Positions 7,721-16,816 are shown, numbered from the stretch's first letter. The stretch: DNA of 64,000 nucleotides from Flavivirga amylovorans (GCF_030540875.1 NZ_JAUOEM010000008.1:1-64000); one strand, 5' to 3'. Program-made: numbers and translations. The notes: generated by a model from the letters alone, not told the origin.

Positions 7721-8633
7721 TAAAAGATATTTTTTGTTGTTTCCTTATAGAATGAGACAATGGTGCTCCTAAAGAAACTAGGACTAAAAACATTTTTAAA
7801 TGCTTAAAATTAAATAACCCTTTTATTAAAAATTTTATCATTAAATAGTATCTAATAATCAGGTATTTAAAAAACCCAAAACTCTTCCTCAGCACATAAA
7901 GATAAGAAGCCATCTTTTCTATTTTCTTGGTATATCCCAATGAGGTACTTTCTCCTTCATAGTGCACAAAGCTGACTTTTGGATAATGAAATGTTTTGTA
8001 ACCATTTTTTAACAGCCGTTTACAAATATCCATTTCTTCATAATAAAGAAAAATATTAGTATCAAAACCACCTACTTTAGCAAAAGCTTCACTCCTAAAA
8101 AACATAAAACTTCCCTGTACGAAATCAACCTGAATAGGTTGTTCATAATCTGTTCTTCGCTTTGCAGCCTTCGAAGAAAACAATTCAATAAACCATTTCC
8201 CAAAAACCTGCTTTCTTATCCCATGAAAATGATCAAAAGACTTTTTCCATTTTAAATCTTTTGATAATTGTTTAGGACCACAAACACCTATTTCTTTATT
8301 ATTTTCCATGAAATTTAACATTTCAGAAAAACAATCATCTATTAATAGCGTGTCACTATTTAAAAAAGCAATATAGTTTCCTTTTGCAAACTGCACACCA
8401 AACATATTTCCACCAGAAAAACCGCTATTAATAACACTTCTAACTAGCTTAACATCAGGGTACTGTTTTAAAGATTCTTTTAAAGCATTATAATCCTCTA
8501 TTTGAGAACAATTATCAACTACAATTATTTCGTAATTTAAACTAGTCGACGTTTTCTCTTTTACCGATTTTATACAGTCAACAGTTAACTTGCAGGTGTT
8601 AAAATTTATTATTACTATTGATATTGCAATCAT
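7707..8633 (-). CDS. Glycosyltransferase family 2
   Basis: The 308-residue GT-A enzyme starts ISIVIINFNTCKLTVDCIKSV, has VDNCSQIEDYNAL and the metal-binding segment AFLNSDTLLIDD. The later parts QVDFVQGSFMFFRSEAFAKVGGF and FLYYEEMDICKRL are characteristic of rhamnosyltransferase-like GT2 proteins. A C-terminal hydrophobic region (about residues 255-295) could associate with the membrane. It is the first gene of a minus-strand unit with the Kdo-kinase-like gene. The start codon is only 6 bases from that of the divergent GT4 gene at 8640, so the promoters of both must lie inside coding sequence or the starts are leaderless. Confidence 0.88.
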   Translation of the reverse strand: MIAISIVIINFNTCKLTVDCIKSVKEKTSTSLNYEIIVVDNCSQIEDYNALKESLKQYPDVKLVRSVINSGFSGGNMFGVQFAKGNYIAFLNSDTLLIDDCFSEMLNFMENNKEIGVCGPKQLSKDLKWKKSFDHFHGIRKQVFGKWFIELFSSKAAKRRTDYEQPIQVDFVQGSFMFFRSEAFAKVGGFDTNIFLYYEEMDICKRLLKNGYKTFHYPKVSFVHYEGESTSLGYTKKIEKMASYLYVLRKSFGFFKYLIIRYYLMIKFLIKGLFNFKHLKMFLVLVSLGAPLSHSIRKQQKISFNEAN

Positions 8634-8639
8634 ACAAGA

Positions 8640-9707
8640 ATGAATTCATTAAAAAAAATCAACTTCATTTTACCCTTTCCAACTAAGCGTCCAAATGGAG
8701 GTCCAAAAATAATGTATATTTATGCTAACCTGTTGGCAGAAAAAGGATATAATGTACAAATATATCATTCTTTAAATACTTCATATACAAAATATAAAAA
8801 ACCTTATTTTTTAAGAGCTTTTTTGCATAAAATAAGAAAGACGCATTCTCCAAAATGGTTTAAATTACACCCAGATATTAAATCTTTTAATGTAAAATAT
8901 ATATCGGACGAATATATCCCTGATGCTGATTTTATAATTTCTACTTGGTGGGCTACAGCTCTAGAAGTAGACAAACTAAATCCCTCAAAAGGAAAAAAAA
9001 TAAACCTAATTCAAGATTATGAAAACTGGAAAGGTCATGAAGATTTATTATTAAAATCATACGCCTTGCCCAATACAACGAACATCGTTATTGCGACCTA
9101 TTTGTATGATATTGTTTCTCCTAAATCGGTAAAAAAGACATACCTTTTGTATAATGCTATAGACACTAATATTTTTTATAAGGAAAACGAAATAGAACCA
9201 CGTAAACCGTCAGTTTTGATGATGTATTCCACAGAACCAAGAAAAGGGACTAAACATGGCATTGATGCTTTAATTAAAATTAAAGAAAAGTATCCAGACG
9301 TTAGAATTTCTTTTTTCGGGACAGGGAAACGACCAAAAGTACTTCCTCAAAATATAAATTATTATGAGAACCCAAAAAACCTACCAGAACTATACAATTC
9401 GTATTCCATATTTTTAACAACTAGTATTCAGGAAGGATTTGCGCTTCCTCCTTTTGAAGCCTTATTTTGTGGTTCTGCCTTAATAGCAACAGATATAGGC
9501 GGTCATCAAGGTTATTTAATTAATAACGAAACGGGTCTTGCTATTAAACCTAAAGATACAGATGATACCTTTGCAAAAATTGAGCACTTATTAAATAACG
9601 ATACTTTAAGAATTAGTTTAGTAGAAAAAGGACATAAACATGTTACTGAAAACTTTTCTTGGGAAAAAAACATACGGGATCTAGAACAGATTTTTTCTGA
9701 GATTTAA
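8640..9707 (+). CDS. Glycosyltransferase family 4
   Basis: This 355-residue GT-B enzyme has an N-terminal domain beginning INFILPFPTKRPNGGPKIMY (glycine-rich acceptor loop) and a C-terminal donor domain with PSVLMMYSTEPRKGTKHGID, SFFGTGKRP and the catalytic-site signature SIQEGFALPPFEALFCGSAL followed by ATDIGGHQGYL, where the EGFALPPFEA glutamates are the GT4 E-x7-E motif. It probably extends a surface oligosaccharide on the cytoplasmic face. It is divergent from the GT2 gene with a 6-base gap. The next gene, tsaC, has its own promoter element, so this gene probably stands alone. Confidence 0.88.
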   Translation: MNSLKKINFILPFPTKRPNGGPKIMYIYANLLAEKGYNVQIYHSLNTSYTKYKKPYFLRAFLHKIRKTHSPKWFKLHPDIKSFNVKYISDEYIPDADFIISTWWATALEVDKLNPSKGKKINLIQDYENWKGHEDLLLKSYALPNTTNIVIATYLYDIVSPKSVKKTYLLYNAIDTNIFYKENEIEPRKPSVLMMYSTEPRKGTKHGIDALIKIKEKYPDVRISFFGTGKRPKVLPQNINYYENPKNLPELYNSYSIFLTTSIQEGFALPPFEALFCGSALIATDIGGHQGYLINNETGLAIKPKDTDDTFAKIEHLLNNDTLRISLVEKGHKHVTENFSWEKNIRDLEQIFSEI

Positions 9708-9723
9708 AATAGGCTCTTAAAAA

Positions 9724-9731
9724 TATCTTTG
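9724..9731 (+). promoter_or_regulatory. -7 promoter element of tsaC
   Basis: TATCTTTG, a full match to TAnnTTTG, lies 29 bases before the tsaC ATG and 16 bases after the stop codon of the GT4 gene. Confidence 0.6.
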
Positions 9732-9760
9732 AAAATCAAAATTACTACATAATAAATTTC

Positions 9761-10321
9761 ATGCAAGTAGAAATAAACAAAGCTATACAGGTTTTAAAAC
9801 AAGGCGGGATTATACTCTACCCTACAGATACAGTATGGGGCATTGGCTGCGATGCAACTAATGAAGAGGCTGTTAAAAAAATTTATGAACTGAAACAACG
9901 TGAAGACAGTAAAGCATTAATATGTTTGGTAGCAGATGATAGAATGCTAACAAAGTTTGTAAATAAAGTACCTGAAGCAGCTATAAATATTATTGACATT
10001 TCCGATAAGCCAACCACGATTATCTATGATGATGCTAAAAATTTAGCTACCAATTTAGTTGCCGATGACGGCACGATCGCCATTAGAATTCCAGATGATG
10101 AATTTTGCTATCAACTTTCGAGAAAACTCAATACAGCTATCGTTTCTACTTCTGCTAATATAAGTGGGCAACCGACTCCAAAATCGTTTAAAGAAATAGC
10201 TCCAGAGGTTTTAAAAGGTGTAGACTATGTTGTAAATTTGCATCGCGAAAAAACTTGCAATAAACCATCTTCAATTATTAAATTGAGTAACAGTGGTATT
10301 GTTAAGATAATCCGTGAGTAA
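9761..10321 (+). CDS. tsaC: L-threonylcarbamoyladenylate synthase, TsaC/Sua5 family
   Basis: This enzyme makes threonylcarbamoyl-AMP from threonine, bicarbonate and ATP for the t6A37 modification of ANN-decoding tRNAs. The 186 residues make it the short (TsaC/YrdC-domain only) form without the Sua5 C-terminal extension. Hallmarks are GGIILYPTDTVWGIGCDAT, the basic KQREDSKALICLV that binds the nucleotide, GTIAIRIPDD, and the SxN motif in STSANISGQPTPKS. The following cca gene starts 26 bases later, so two tRNA-related genes are probably co-transcribed. Confidence 0.93.
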   Translation: MQVEINKAIQVLKQGGIILYPTDTVWGIGCDATNEEAVKKIYELKQREDSKALICLVADDRMLTKFVNKVPEAAINIIDISDKPTTIIYDDAKNLATNLVADDGTIAIRIPDDEFCYQLSRKLNTAIVSTSANISGQPTPKSFKEIAPEVLKGVDYVVNLHREKTCNKPSSIIKLSNSGIVKIIRE

Positions 10322-10347
10322 AATTAGCCACTAATACACGAATATTT

Positions 10348-11787
10348 ATGTCTAAAGTTATTTTAGAAATGAATTACAAAAAGGCATTACAACATAATAT
10401 CTTTAAAATTATATCTCAATCTGCTAAAGAATTAAATTTAGACAGTTATGTTATTGGTGGTTTTGTGCGTGATTTTATATTAAAAAGAGGTAGCGCCAAG
10501 GATATAGATGTAGTTGCTGTGGGTAGTGGTATTGAGCTAGCAAAACAAGTTGCTAATAACCTACCAACAAAACCCAAAGTACAGGTTTTTAAAACCTATG
10601 GTACTGCTATGCTGAGATACGATGATATTGAAATTGAGTTTGTAGGAGCTCGTAAAGAATCTTATAGTGAAGATAGCAGAAATCCTACTGTAGAAAATGG
10701 CACATTGGAAGATGACCAAAACCGTCGTGATTTTACAATAAATGCATTGGCTTTAAATTTGAATACCTCTAATTTTGGTGATTTACTAGATCCTTTTAAT
10801 GGCATTAATGATTTAGAGAAACAAATTATACGTACACCTTTAGCTCCAGATATTACTTATAGTGATGATCCGTTGCGAATGATGCGTGCTATACGTTTTG
10901 CTGCTCAACTGAATTTCATGATAGAAAACGAATCTCTACATGCTATTATAAAAAACAGCCATCGCATTGAGATTATAACCAAAGAGCGTATTGTTACAGA
11001 ATTGAATAAGGTTCTTGAAAGTAAAAAACCGTCTATCGGATTTCTTTTACTGGAAAAAACGGGGTTATTAGATTATATAATGCCAGAGCTTACGGCTTTA
11101 AAAGGTATAGATGAAGTTGAAGGACAACGCCATAAAGACAACTTTTATCATACTTTAGAAGTTGTTGACAATATTGCAGAACATACTGACAATCTTTGGT
11201 TACGCTGGGCTGCTTTATTACACGATATCGGTAAAGCACCAACAAAAAAGTTTAGTAAAAAAGTAGGCTGGACATTTCATGGGCATGAATTTGAAGGTTC
11301 TAAAATGGTCTATCATTTATTTAAAAGGTTAAAAATGCCATTGAATGACAAAATGAAGTTTGTACAGAAAATGGTTTTTATGAGTTCGCGCCCTATTGTA
11401 TTAGCTCAAGATATTGTAACAGATTCTGCCGTACGTCGCTTAGTTTTTGATGCTGGAGATTATGTTGAGGATTTAATGACACTTTGCGAAGCGGATATTA
11501 CAACTAAAAACCCTAAAAAGTTTCATAAATATCATAATAACTTTAAAATAGTTCGAGAGAAAATTGTTGAAGTTGAAGCACGTGATCACATTAGAAACTT
11601 TCAACCACCAATTTCTGGAGAAGAAATTATGACGGCTTTTAATCTGAAACCATCTCGTGAAATAGGCTTAATAAAAGAGGTTATTAAAGAAGCCATTCTA
11701 GAGGGAAATATTCCAAATGAATATGATGCTGCTTATAAATTAATGATAAAGGAAGGTAAACGCTTAGGGCTAAAAATCACTTCTTAA
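10348..11787 (+). CDS. cca: CCA tRNA nucleotidyltransferase with HD domain
   Basis: This enzyme adds or repairs the 3' CCA end of tRNA without a template. The 479 residues begin with the class II polymerase-beta-like head: VIGGFVRDFILKRG (about 35-48) and the metal-binding pair DIDVV (about 52-56), then RRDFTINALAL and DPLRMMRAIRFAAQL. A C-terminal HD domain has LLHDIGKAP near residue 290, expected to give phosphohydrolase activity. An ATG eight codons downstream is an equally possible start. It is followed after 1 base by a GNAT gene (ATG at 11789), indicating translational coupling. Confidence 0.93.
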   Translation: MSKVILEMNYKKALQHNIFKIISQSAKELNLDSYVIGGFVRDFILKRGSAKDIDVVAVGSGIELAKQVANNLPTKPKVQVFKTYGTAMLRYDDIEIEFVGARKESYSEDSRNPTVENGTLEDDQNRRDFTINALALNLNTSNFGDLLDPFNGINDLEKQIIRTPLAPDITYSDDPLRMMRAIRFAAQLNFMIENESLHAIIKNSHRIEIITKERIVTELNKVLESKKPSIGFLLLEKTGLLDYIMPELTALKGIDEVEGQRHKDNFYHTLEVVDNIAEHTDNLWLRWAALLHDIGKAPTKKFSKKVGWTFHGHEFEGSKMVYHLFKRLKMPLNDKMKFVQKMVFMSSRPIVLAQDIVTDSAVRRLVFDAGDYVEDLMTLCEADITTKNPKKFHKYHNNFKIVREKIVEVEARDHIRNFQPPISGEEIMTAFNLKPSREIGLIKEVIKEAILEGNIPNEYDAAYKLMIKEGKRLGLKITS

Positions 11788-11788
11788 A

Positions 11789-12241
11789 ATGATTAAACTA
11801 GTTAAAACCGATTCTGATAATAGCGACTTTGTTTTTTTAGTAAAATTATTAAATGACTATTTAAAAATAACAGATGGAGATGATCATGACTTTTATAATC
11901 AATATAACAATATTGATGTATTAAAACATATCATTGTGGCATACGTAGATAACAAACCTGTTGGCTGTGGTGCTTTTAAAAAATATTCCGAAAGTGACGT
12001 TGAGATTAAACGCATGTTTACACGTCCAGAAATCAGAGGACAAGGTATTGCTTCTAAAATCTTAAAAGAATTAGAAAACTGGTCTAAAGAATTGAATTTT
12101 GAAGCCTGTATATTAGAAACAGGAAAGAGACAAATAGAAGCCGTCCAGTTTTATAAAAAAAATGGTTACATAATAACATCAAATTATGGACAGTATAAAA
12201 ATGTGACCGATAGTATTTGTTTTAAGAAAGATATAAATTAA
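11789..12241 (+). CDS. GNAT family N-acetyltransferase
   Basis: This 150-residue single-domain acetyltransferase carries motif A as EIKRMFTRPEIRGQGIASKIL, in which RGQGIA is the pyrophosphate-binding R/QxxGxG/A loop for acetyl-CoA. Motif B is in CILETGKRQIEAVQFYKKNGY. The N-terminal part LLNDYLKITDGDDHDFYNQ is typical of a flavobacterial GNAT subgroup. The substrate cannot be predicted. The gene starts one base after the stop codon of cca, so it is probably the last gene of the tsaC-cca unit. Confidence 0.88.
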   Translation: MIKLVKTDSDNSDFVFLVKLLNDYLKITDGDDHDFYNQYNNIDVLKHIIVAYVDNKPVGCGAFKKYSESDVEIKRMFTRPEIRGQGIASKILKELENWSKELNFEACILETGKRQIEAVQFYKKNGYIITSNYGQYKNVTDSICFKKDIN

Positions 12242-12323
12242 ACATTATAATAACCCCGAGCCTTTCGTCTTTACTAAAGACAGATTAAAGTAGAGGTTTC
12301 GACTACAGTCGGCCAGACAAAAG

Positions 12324-13340
12324 ATGGAAAAAAATAATAAAAAAGTAATTTATTGGCTACTTACAGGATGCTTGTTAATCTTTATTATGGTAGTTGTTGG
12401 AGGTATTACAAGGCTAACACATTCAGGTTTATCAATATCTAATTATAAACTCATTTCTGGAACGATTCCACCAATGAACGACACTGAATGGCAAGAAGCT
12501 TTTAATCTTTATAAGCAATACCCAGAATATCAAAAATTAAACAATCAATTCACTCTTCAAGATTTTAAAGATATTTATTTCTGGGAATGGTTGCATCGTG
12601 TTATTGGCAGATTTATTGGGCTTGTATTTTTTATTCCTTTCATGTACTTTTTAATAAAAAAACAGCTATCAAAATCTACAGTAAAAAAATCTATTATCTT
12701 GCTCTGTCTTGGTGCATTTCAAGGTTTCTTAGGTTGGTATATGGTTAAAAGCGGCCTAGTAGATAACCCCGATGTGAGTCATTATCGCTTAGCCGCACAT
12801 TTAACTACAGCTTTTATAACATTCGCGTATACTTTTTGGGTAGCACTGGATTTAATATTTCCACATAAAAAAGACGTCAACAAAGCATTTAGAAACCTCA
12901 TCCGATTAAGTCTAACAATTTTACTGCTTCAAATTATATACGGTGCTTTTGTAGCTGGCTTAGATGCTGGTTTTATACATAATCATTGGCCAATGATGAG
13001 TGAAGGCAAGTTTATGCATCAAACCGTTTATATAGAACAAAGTCCACTATATAAAAACTTCATTGAAGGAAAAAGTGGAGTTCAATTTGTTCATAGAATC
13101 TTAGCTTACATTGTAGTCGTGCTCATTTTATTGATTTGGAAAAAATCAAAAAAATTAAACCTAACTACGTATCAATCAAAAGGAATAAATAGTTTATTAA
13201 TAATAGTATGCATTCAGTTTTTATTAGGGGTATTTACCATATTATTACAAGTACCCGTTTGGTTAGGCGTAGCGCATCAAATAGGCGCTTTCTTTTTATT
13301 AAGTGCCATGACTTTTACTATGCATCGTTTTTCCAAATAA
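12324..13340 (+). CDS. ctaA: Heme A synthase, COX15/CtaA family
   Basis: This integral membrane enzyme converts heme O to heme A for aa3-type cytochrome oxidase. The 338 residues hold about eight membrane segments. The family signature GGITRLTHSGLSISNYKLISG is near the N-terminus. Conserved histidines sit in EWLHRVIGRFIG, HYRLAAHLTTAF, QFVHRILAYIVV and VAHQIGAFFLL, as expected for heme binding. The long loop IHNHWPMMSEGKFMHQTVYIEQSP is characteristic of the COX15 branch. The ATG at 12324 gives a normal first segment. No promoter match is obvious in the 82-base gap upstream, which contains the short palindrome CGACTACAGTCG. Confidence 0.93.
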   Translation: MEKNNKKVIYWLLTGCLLIFIMVVVGGITRLTHSGLSISNYKLISGTIPPMNDTEWQEAFNLYKQYPEYQKLNNQFTLQDFKDIYFWEWLHRVIGRFIGLVFFIPFMYFLIKKQLSKSTVKKSIILLCLGAFQGFLGWYMVKSGLVDNPDVSHYRLAAHLTTAFITFAYTFWVALDLIFPHKKDVNKAFRNLIRLSLTILLLQIIYGAFVAGLDAGFIHNHWPMMSEGKFMHQTVYIEQSPLYKNFIEGKSGVQFVHRILAYIVVVLILLIWKKSKKLNLTTYQSKGINSLLIIVCIQFLLGVFTILLQVPVWLGVAHQIGAFFLLSAMTFTMHRFSK

Positions 13341-13353
13341 TTTAAAAAAAACA

Positions 13354-13361
13354 TACCTTTG
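13354..13361 (+). promoter_or_regulatory. -7 promoter element very close to the next start codon
   Basis: TACCTTTG matches TAnnTTTG. Only four bases separate its G from the ATG at 13366, so transcription should begin at or next to the start codon and the mRNA is predicted to be leaderless. Confidence 0.6.
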
Positions 13362-13365
13362 CAGC

Positions 13366-13878
13366 ATGATTTATAGATTTAGAGTCATTTTAGATAATGA
13401 TACCGAAGATGATATTTTTCGCGATTTAGAAATTCGTGAAACTGATACTCTTGAAGATTTGCATAATATCATTACGCAATCCTTTGGATTTGATGGTACA
13501 GAAATGGCATCCTTTTATTTAAGTGATGATCAATGGAACCAAGGAGAAGAAATCTCATTGTTCGATTTAAGTGAAGATAACTCAGCACGTTTAATGAACG
13601 AAACTGAAATTAGCGGTGTTGTGCATGAAGTACAACCAAAACTAATTTATGTCTATGATTTTTTAAGCATGTGGACTTTTTATGTTGAATTAGCAGAAAT
13701 TGTTGAAGAAGCTAAAGGAACAGACTATCCTAATTTAATGTTTGTTCAAGGTCAAGTACCGGACGAAGCTCCCGATAAAATATTTGAAGCAGACAAAGAT
13801 GATGACTTTGATGAATTTGAAGATGGTATTGACGTTGACGATTATGATAATCTAGATTTTGATGAGAACTGGAATTAA
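13366..13878 (+). CDS. pRiA4b ORF-3 family protein (PF07929 type)
   Basis: The 170-residue soluble protein begins MIYRFRVILDNDTEDDIFRD and contains TLEDLHNIITQSFGFDGTEMASF followed by LFDLSEDN and KLIYVYDFLSMWTFYVELAEI, the pattern of the plasmid pRiA4b ORF-3 / IS1096 TnpR-like family (L-x-x-L-H-x-x-I-Q and Y-x-Y-D-F). The C-terminus, about 35 residues, is very acidic (DKDDDFDEFEDGIDVDDYD). The biochemical function of the family is unknown. Despite the family name there is no transposon here. It converges with the next gene, their stop codons being directly adjacent at 13878 and 13879. Confidence 0.8.
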   Translation: MIYRFRVILDNDTEDDIFRDLEIRETDTLEDLHNIITQSFGFDGTEMASFYLSDDQWNQGEEISLFDLSEDNSARLMNETEISGVVHEVQPKLIYVYDFLSMWTFYVELAEIVEEAKGTDYPNLMFVQGQVPDEAPDKIFEADKDDDFDEFEDGIDVDDYDNLDFDENWN

Positions 13879-14955
13879 TTAATCGTCATCAAACGATCTT
13901 AAATTCTCCAGTTTTATATTTTCATAATTACGGGTTAAAAACTCTAACGCATATTTAAGTATTTCGCCCATATTTTTACTCCGTTTAAAATTAACATCAT
14001 GCGTGTAATCAAAAATTGTAGACTTTAATTGGTCAATATTTTCTTCTTTAGAAATAACATCATTCACCATACAATCCAATAACTTTTCTATTCTTACAGA
14101 GAAACTTTTTAATCGTTTTACTAAAATAGAACGCTCTTCTGTTTTGTATTGATCTATAGACAATTTCTGGATACTCTCAGAGACTAATTCTACCATTTTT
14201 AAATTTTCTTTGAAAAACTGAGGTCTGTAAATATTAAATTTCCCTTCGTAACACTGCTGATCAAAATCTATCGCTCTAATCTTATATACCACATGGTCAA
14301 AATCATGAGTAGGAACAATAACATAGTTATACGATCGCATATCACCTAACAACCTAATCATACAACGTTCGTTAAACTTTACAAACTCCTTTGCTATTTG
14401 TGCCTTTTCAGATTTACTGCATTTAGGTAGCATGTTTTTTATAAACTCATCGCCCGGTATCCCAGATATATGCTCTTCAATAAGCGTGTTTTTATAAACT
14501 AGAAAATTAAGATTATAAGGTGACAACATATGTTCCAATTCCAAGCCATAGATACGGGACGCATCAGTCGTTTTTATATAAAAATAAGTGAAGTTATCGT
14601 TTAAAATATTTCTTATTTTTACTCTAAAAGGTTTAGAATTTCCAAATGTGCAGAAATCAATAGCATCGACATTTAAAAAAGGAAGTATGTTTTCGTTACC
14701 ATCGGAATGCAAAATAGTATATACCTTTTTTAATGAAGAATCAATTTCCTCTCTTTCAAACTCATTATAATAAACTCGAATCCAAAGCGTATCATTATCA
14801 TCCTTATCATAGACCACAATAGAGCCTTGAAAACGTAACAAATCGTCATAAAAAATGGGGATTTTTGTATTCCTATCATATCTGGTTAGATAATCATGTA
14901 ATTTAGTAGTTACAGGATACGACGGTTTTCTTTTAGATATCTTTAAATCTTGCAT
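13879..14955 (-). CDS. Conserved protein of unknown function, possible kinase-like fold
   Basis: The 358-residue protein is soluble with no signal peptide. The frame extends upstream to 15015, but the ATG at 14955 (MQDLKISKRKPSYPV) gives a more natural N-terminus. The middle contains LLGDMRSYNYVIV and then IRAIDFDQQCYEGKFNIY, which resemble the catalytic loop (GD....N) and the metal-binding DFD of kinase and phosphotransferase folds. The glycine-rich ATP loop is not recognisable. I do not know the family. It shares its 3' end with the PF07929 gene with no gap, and the upstream ABC genes diverge from it. Confidence 0.65.
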   Translation of the reverse strand: MQDLKISKRKPSYPVTTKLHDYLTRYDRNTKIPIFYDDLLRFQGSIVVYDKDDNDTLWIRVYYNEFEREEIDSSLKKVYTILHSDGNENILPFLNVDAIDFCTFGNSKPFRVKIRNILNDNFTYFYIKTTDASRIYGLELEHMLSPYNLNFLVYKNTLIEEHISGIPGDEFIKNMLPKCSKSEKAQIAKEFVKFNERCMIRLLGDMRSYNYVIVPTHDFDHVVYKIRAIDFDQQCYEGKFNIYRPQFFKENLKMVELVSESIQKLSIDQYKTEERSILVKRLKSFSVRIEKLLDCMVNDVISKEENIDQLKSTIFDYTHDVNFKRSKNMGEILKYALEFLTRNYENIKLENLRSFDDD

Positions 14956-15067
14956 AAATATATAATTATTCAAATTTAAAACTTTTATGTAACAAAATAA
15001 CCTGAGTATCGTCATACTTTAAGAAATAACCAATGCCTTTTATATATGGCAATAAAAATCTAATAAC

Positions 15068-15964
15068 TTGGAATCCATACTAACAATTAACAACCTCACT
15101 AAAAAATTCGGGTATTTAACAGCAGTAAAAGATTTATCGTTTACCATAAACAAAGGCAATGTTTATGGTATTTTAGGGCCAAATGGAAGTGGAAAATCTA
15201 CAACTTTGGGGATCGTTTTAAATGTTGTAAATAAAACTCAAGGAGGTTTTCATTGGTTCGATGGCAATATATCTACTCATAATGCCCTTAAAAAAGTTGG
15301 AGCCATCATTGAGCGTCCAAATTTTTATCCTTATATGACCGCCACTCAAAACTTAAGGCTGGTTTGTAAAATTAAAGGTGTTGCCTATAGCAAAGTAGAA
15401 GAAAAACTAGACATTGTGGGGCTTTTAGATCGAAAAGACAGTAAGTTCAGAACCTACTCATTAGGTATGAAACAACGTTTGGCCATAGCATCTGCCCTTT
15501 TAAACGATCCAGAAATTCTTATTCTAGATGAGCCAACAAATGGTTTAGACCCACAAGGAATCCATCAAATTAGAGAAATTATAAAACAAATTGCAGCAAA
15601 AGGAACGACCATTCTTTTAGCATCACATTTATTGGATGAAGTCGAAAAAGTTTGCTCTCATGTGGTCGTACTGCGTAAAGGTGTTAAACTATATTCTGGC
15701 CGGGTAGATGAAATGATTTCCAGTCATGGTTTTTTTGAATTAAAAACAAATAAACAAGACGAGTTAGTAACCTTATTAGAAAATAATGATTCGTTTAAAA
15801 ACATTAAAGTTGAAGATGATTTAGTAACTGCCTTTTTAAACACGCCTATGGAATCTGAAGATTTTAATAAACACCTATTCGAAAAAGGTATTATTCTCAC
15901 ACATCTTGTACAACGTAAAGAAAGTTTAGAAGAGCAATTTTTACAATTAACAGACAACAACTAA
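15068..15964 (+). CDS. ABC transporter ATP-binding protein
   Basis: The 298-residue ATPase of a two-gene ABC-2 type exporter has Walker A GPNGSGKST (about 38-46), the Q-loop region, the signature YSLGMKQRLAIASALL, Walker B EILILDEPTNGLDP and the switch His in LLASHLLDEVEKVC. The C-terminal 80 residues form the extra domain seen in bacitracin/lantibiotic-export type ATPases (CcmA/BcrA-like). Translation starts at TTG (15068), giving the conserved MESILTINNLTKKFG. No ATG upstream would fit. The permease follows within 20 bases. The substrate is unknown. Confidence 0.9.
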   Translation: MESILTINNLTKKFGYLTAVKDLSFTINKGNVYGILGPNGSGKSTTLGIVLNVVNKTQGGFHWFDGNISTHNALKKVGAIIERPNFYPYMTATQNLRLVCKIKGVAYSKVEEKLDIVGLLDRKDSKFRTYSLGMKQRLAIASALLNDPEILILDEPTNGLDPQGIHQIREIIKQIAAKGTTILLASHLLDEVEKVCSHVVVLRKGVKLYSGRVDEMISSHGFFELKTNKQDELVTLLENNDSFKNIKVEDDLVTAFLNTPMESEDFNKHLFEKGIILTHLVQRKESLEEQFLQLTDNN

Positions 15965-15982
15965 ACAACCAAAATAGTGCGC

Positions 15983-16807
15983 ATGTTACGACTTTTAAAT
16001 TTAGAATTACAAAAACTACTCCTTAACAGAACTAGTAAAATACTCATATTTGTTTCGTTTATTTTACCCTTTTTTGTTATCCTATTATCCTCTTTAAAAA
16101 TTAATGTATTTGGCTTTTTCACCTTAGAACTAGGTGAATTAGGTATTTTTAATTTTCCTATAATTTGGCATCTAACCACTTTTTTTGCGTCCCAGTTTAA
16201 ATTCTTTTTTGCTATCGTGGTAGTAAGCATGATTGGTAACGAGTACAGCAATAAGACCATAAAGCAAAACCTTATTGACGGTTTAAGTAAGAAGGAATTT
16301 ATTCTTTCAAAGTTTTATACTATTATTTTCTTTTCTTTGGTTTCTACTGTACTAATAAGTCTAATCTCTCTTTGCATAGGCCTTTATTATTCAAGTTATA
16401 CTGAAGCTTCTATAATCTTTAGGGAAGTTGAATTCCTATTAGCTTATTTCGTGAAATTAATCGGTTTTTTTAGTCTTTGTTTATTTTTTGGAATGCTTGT
16501 AAAACGCTCTGCTTTTGCTTTAGCTTTTCTTTTTATACTTTACATCTTAGAGTGGATATTATTTGGGGTAATGGCCTGGAAATTAGACACCAGTTTAGCC
16601 GAAAAAATACAAAATTTCTTTCCTTTAAAATCGATGTATAAACTGATTGACCAACCCTTTCAAAGAATTGCCATGACAAAATTTCCTGATAAAGTCGATT
16701 TATCATACGATTACGGAACACACTGGTATGAAATTGCCATTGTTTTGGGTTGGACAGCACTATTTATCTTTTTATCGTATAGATTATTAAAAAAGCGCGA
16801 TTTATAA
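15983..16807 (+). CDS. ABC-2 type transporter permease
   Basis: The 274-residue membrane protein has six predicted segments, starting MLRLLNLELQKLLLNRTSK and then SKILIFVSFILPFFVILL. SMIGNEYSNKTIKQNLIDGLSKKEFILSK is the cytoplasmic loop typical of ABC-2 permeases. A GTG two codons upstream (15977) is an alternative start. It pairs with the ATPase just upstream. The last 16 codons, the stop codon and the following promoter are duplicated at 21212-21269, upstream of the second type-B surface protein gene. Confidence 0.88.
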   Translation: MLRLLNLELQKLLLNRTSKILIFVSFILPFFVILLSSLKINVFGFFTLELGELGIFNFPIIWHLTTFFASQFKFFFAIVVVSMIGNEYSNKTIKQNLIDGLSKKEFILSKFYTIIFFSLVSTVLISLISLCIGLYYSSYTEASIIFREVEFLLAYFVKLIGFFSLCLFFGMLVKRSAFALAFLFILYILEWILFGVMAWKLDTSLAEKIQNFFPLKSMYKLIDQPFQRIAMTKFPDKVDLSYDYGTHWYEIAIVLGWTALFIFLSYRLLKKRDL

Positions 16808-16816
16808 TATCTTTGG
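16759..16816 (+). repeat. 58-bp repeat, copy 1 (permease tail plus promoter)
   Basis: This stretch matches 21212-21269 at 57 of 58 positions (T at 16810, C at 21263). It covers the end of the ABC permease gene and the -7 element TATCTTTG at 16808-16815. Copy 1 is the original because here it is part of an intact gene. Confidence 0.9.

Noticed and set aside
12268-12282. Small hairpin GTCTTT / AAAGAC between the GNAT and heme A synthase genes
   Set aside because: Six AT-rich base pairs with no T run; too weak to call a terminator.
13366-13878. Transposon passenger or plasmid origin suggested by the family name IS1096/pRiA4b ORF-3
   Set aside because: No inverted repeats, transposase or composition change around the gene; the name reflects where the family was first seen.
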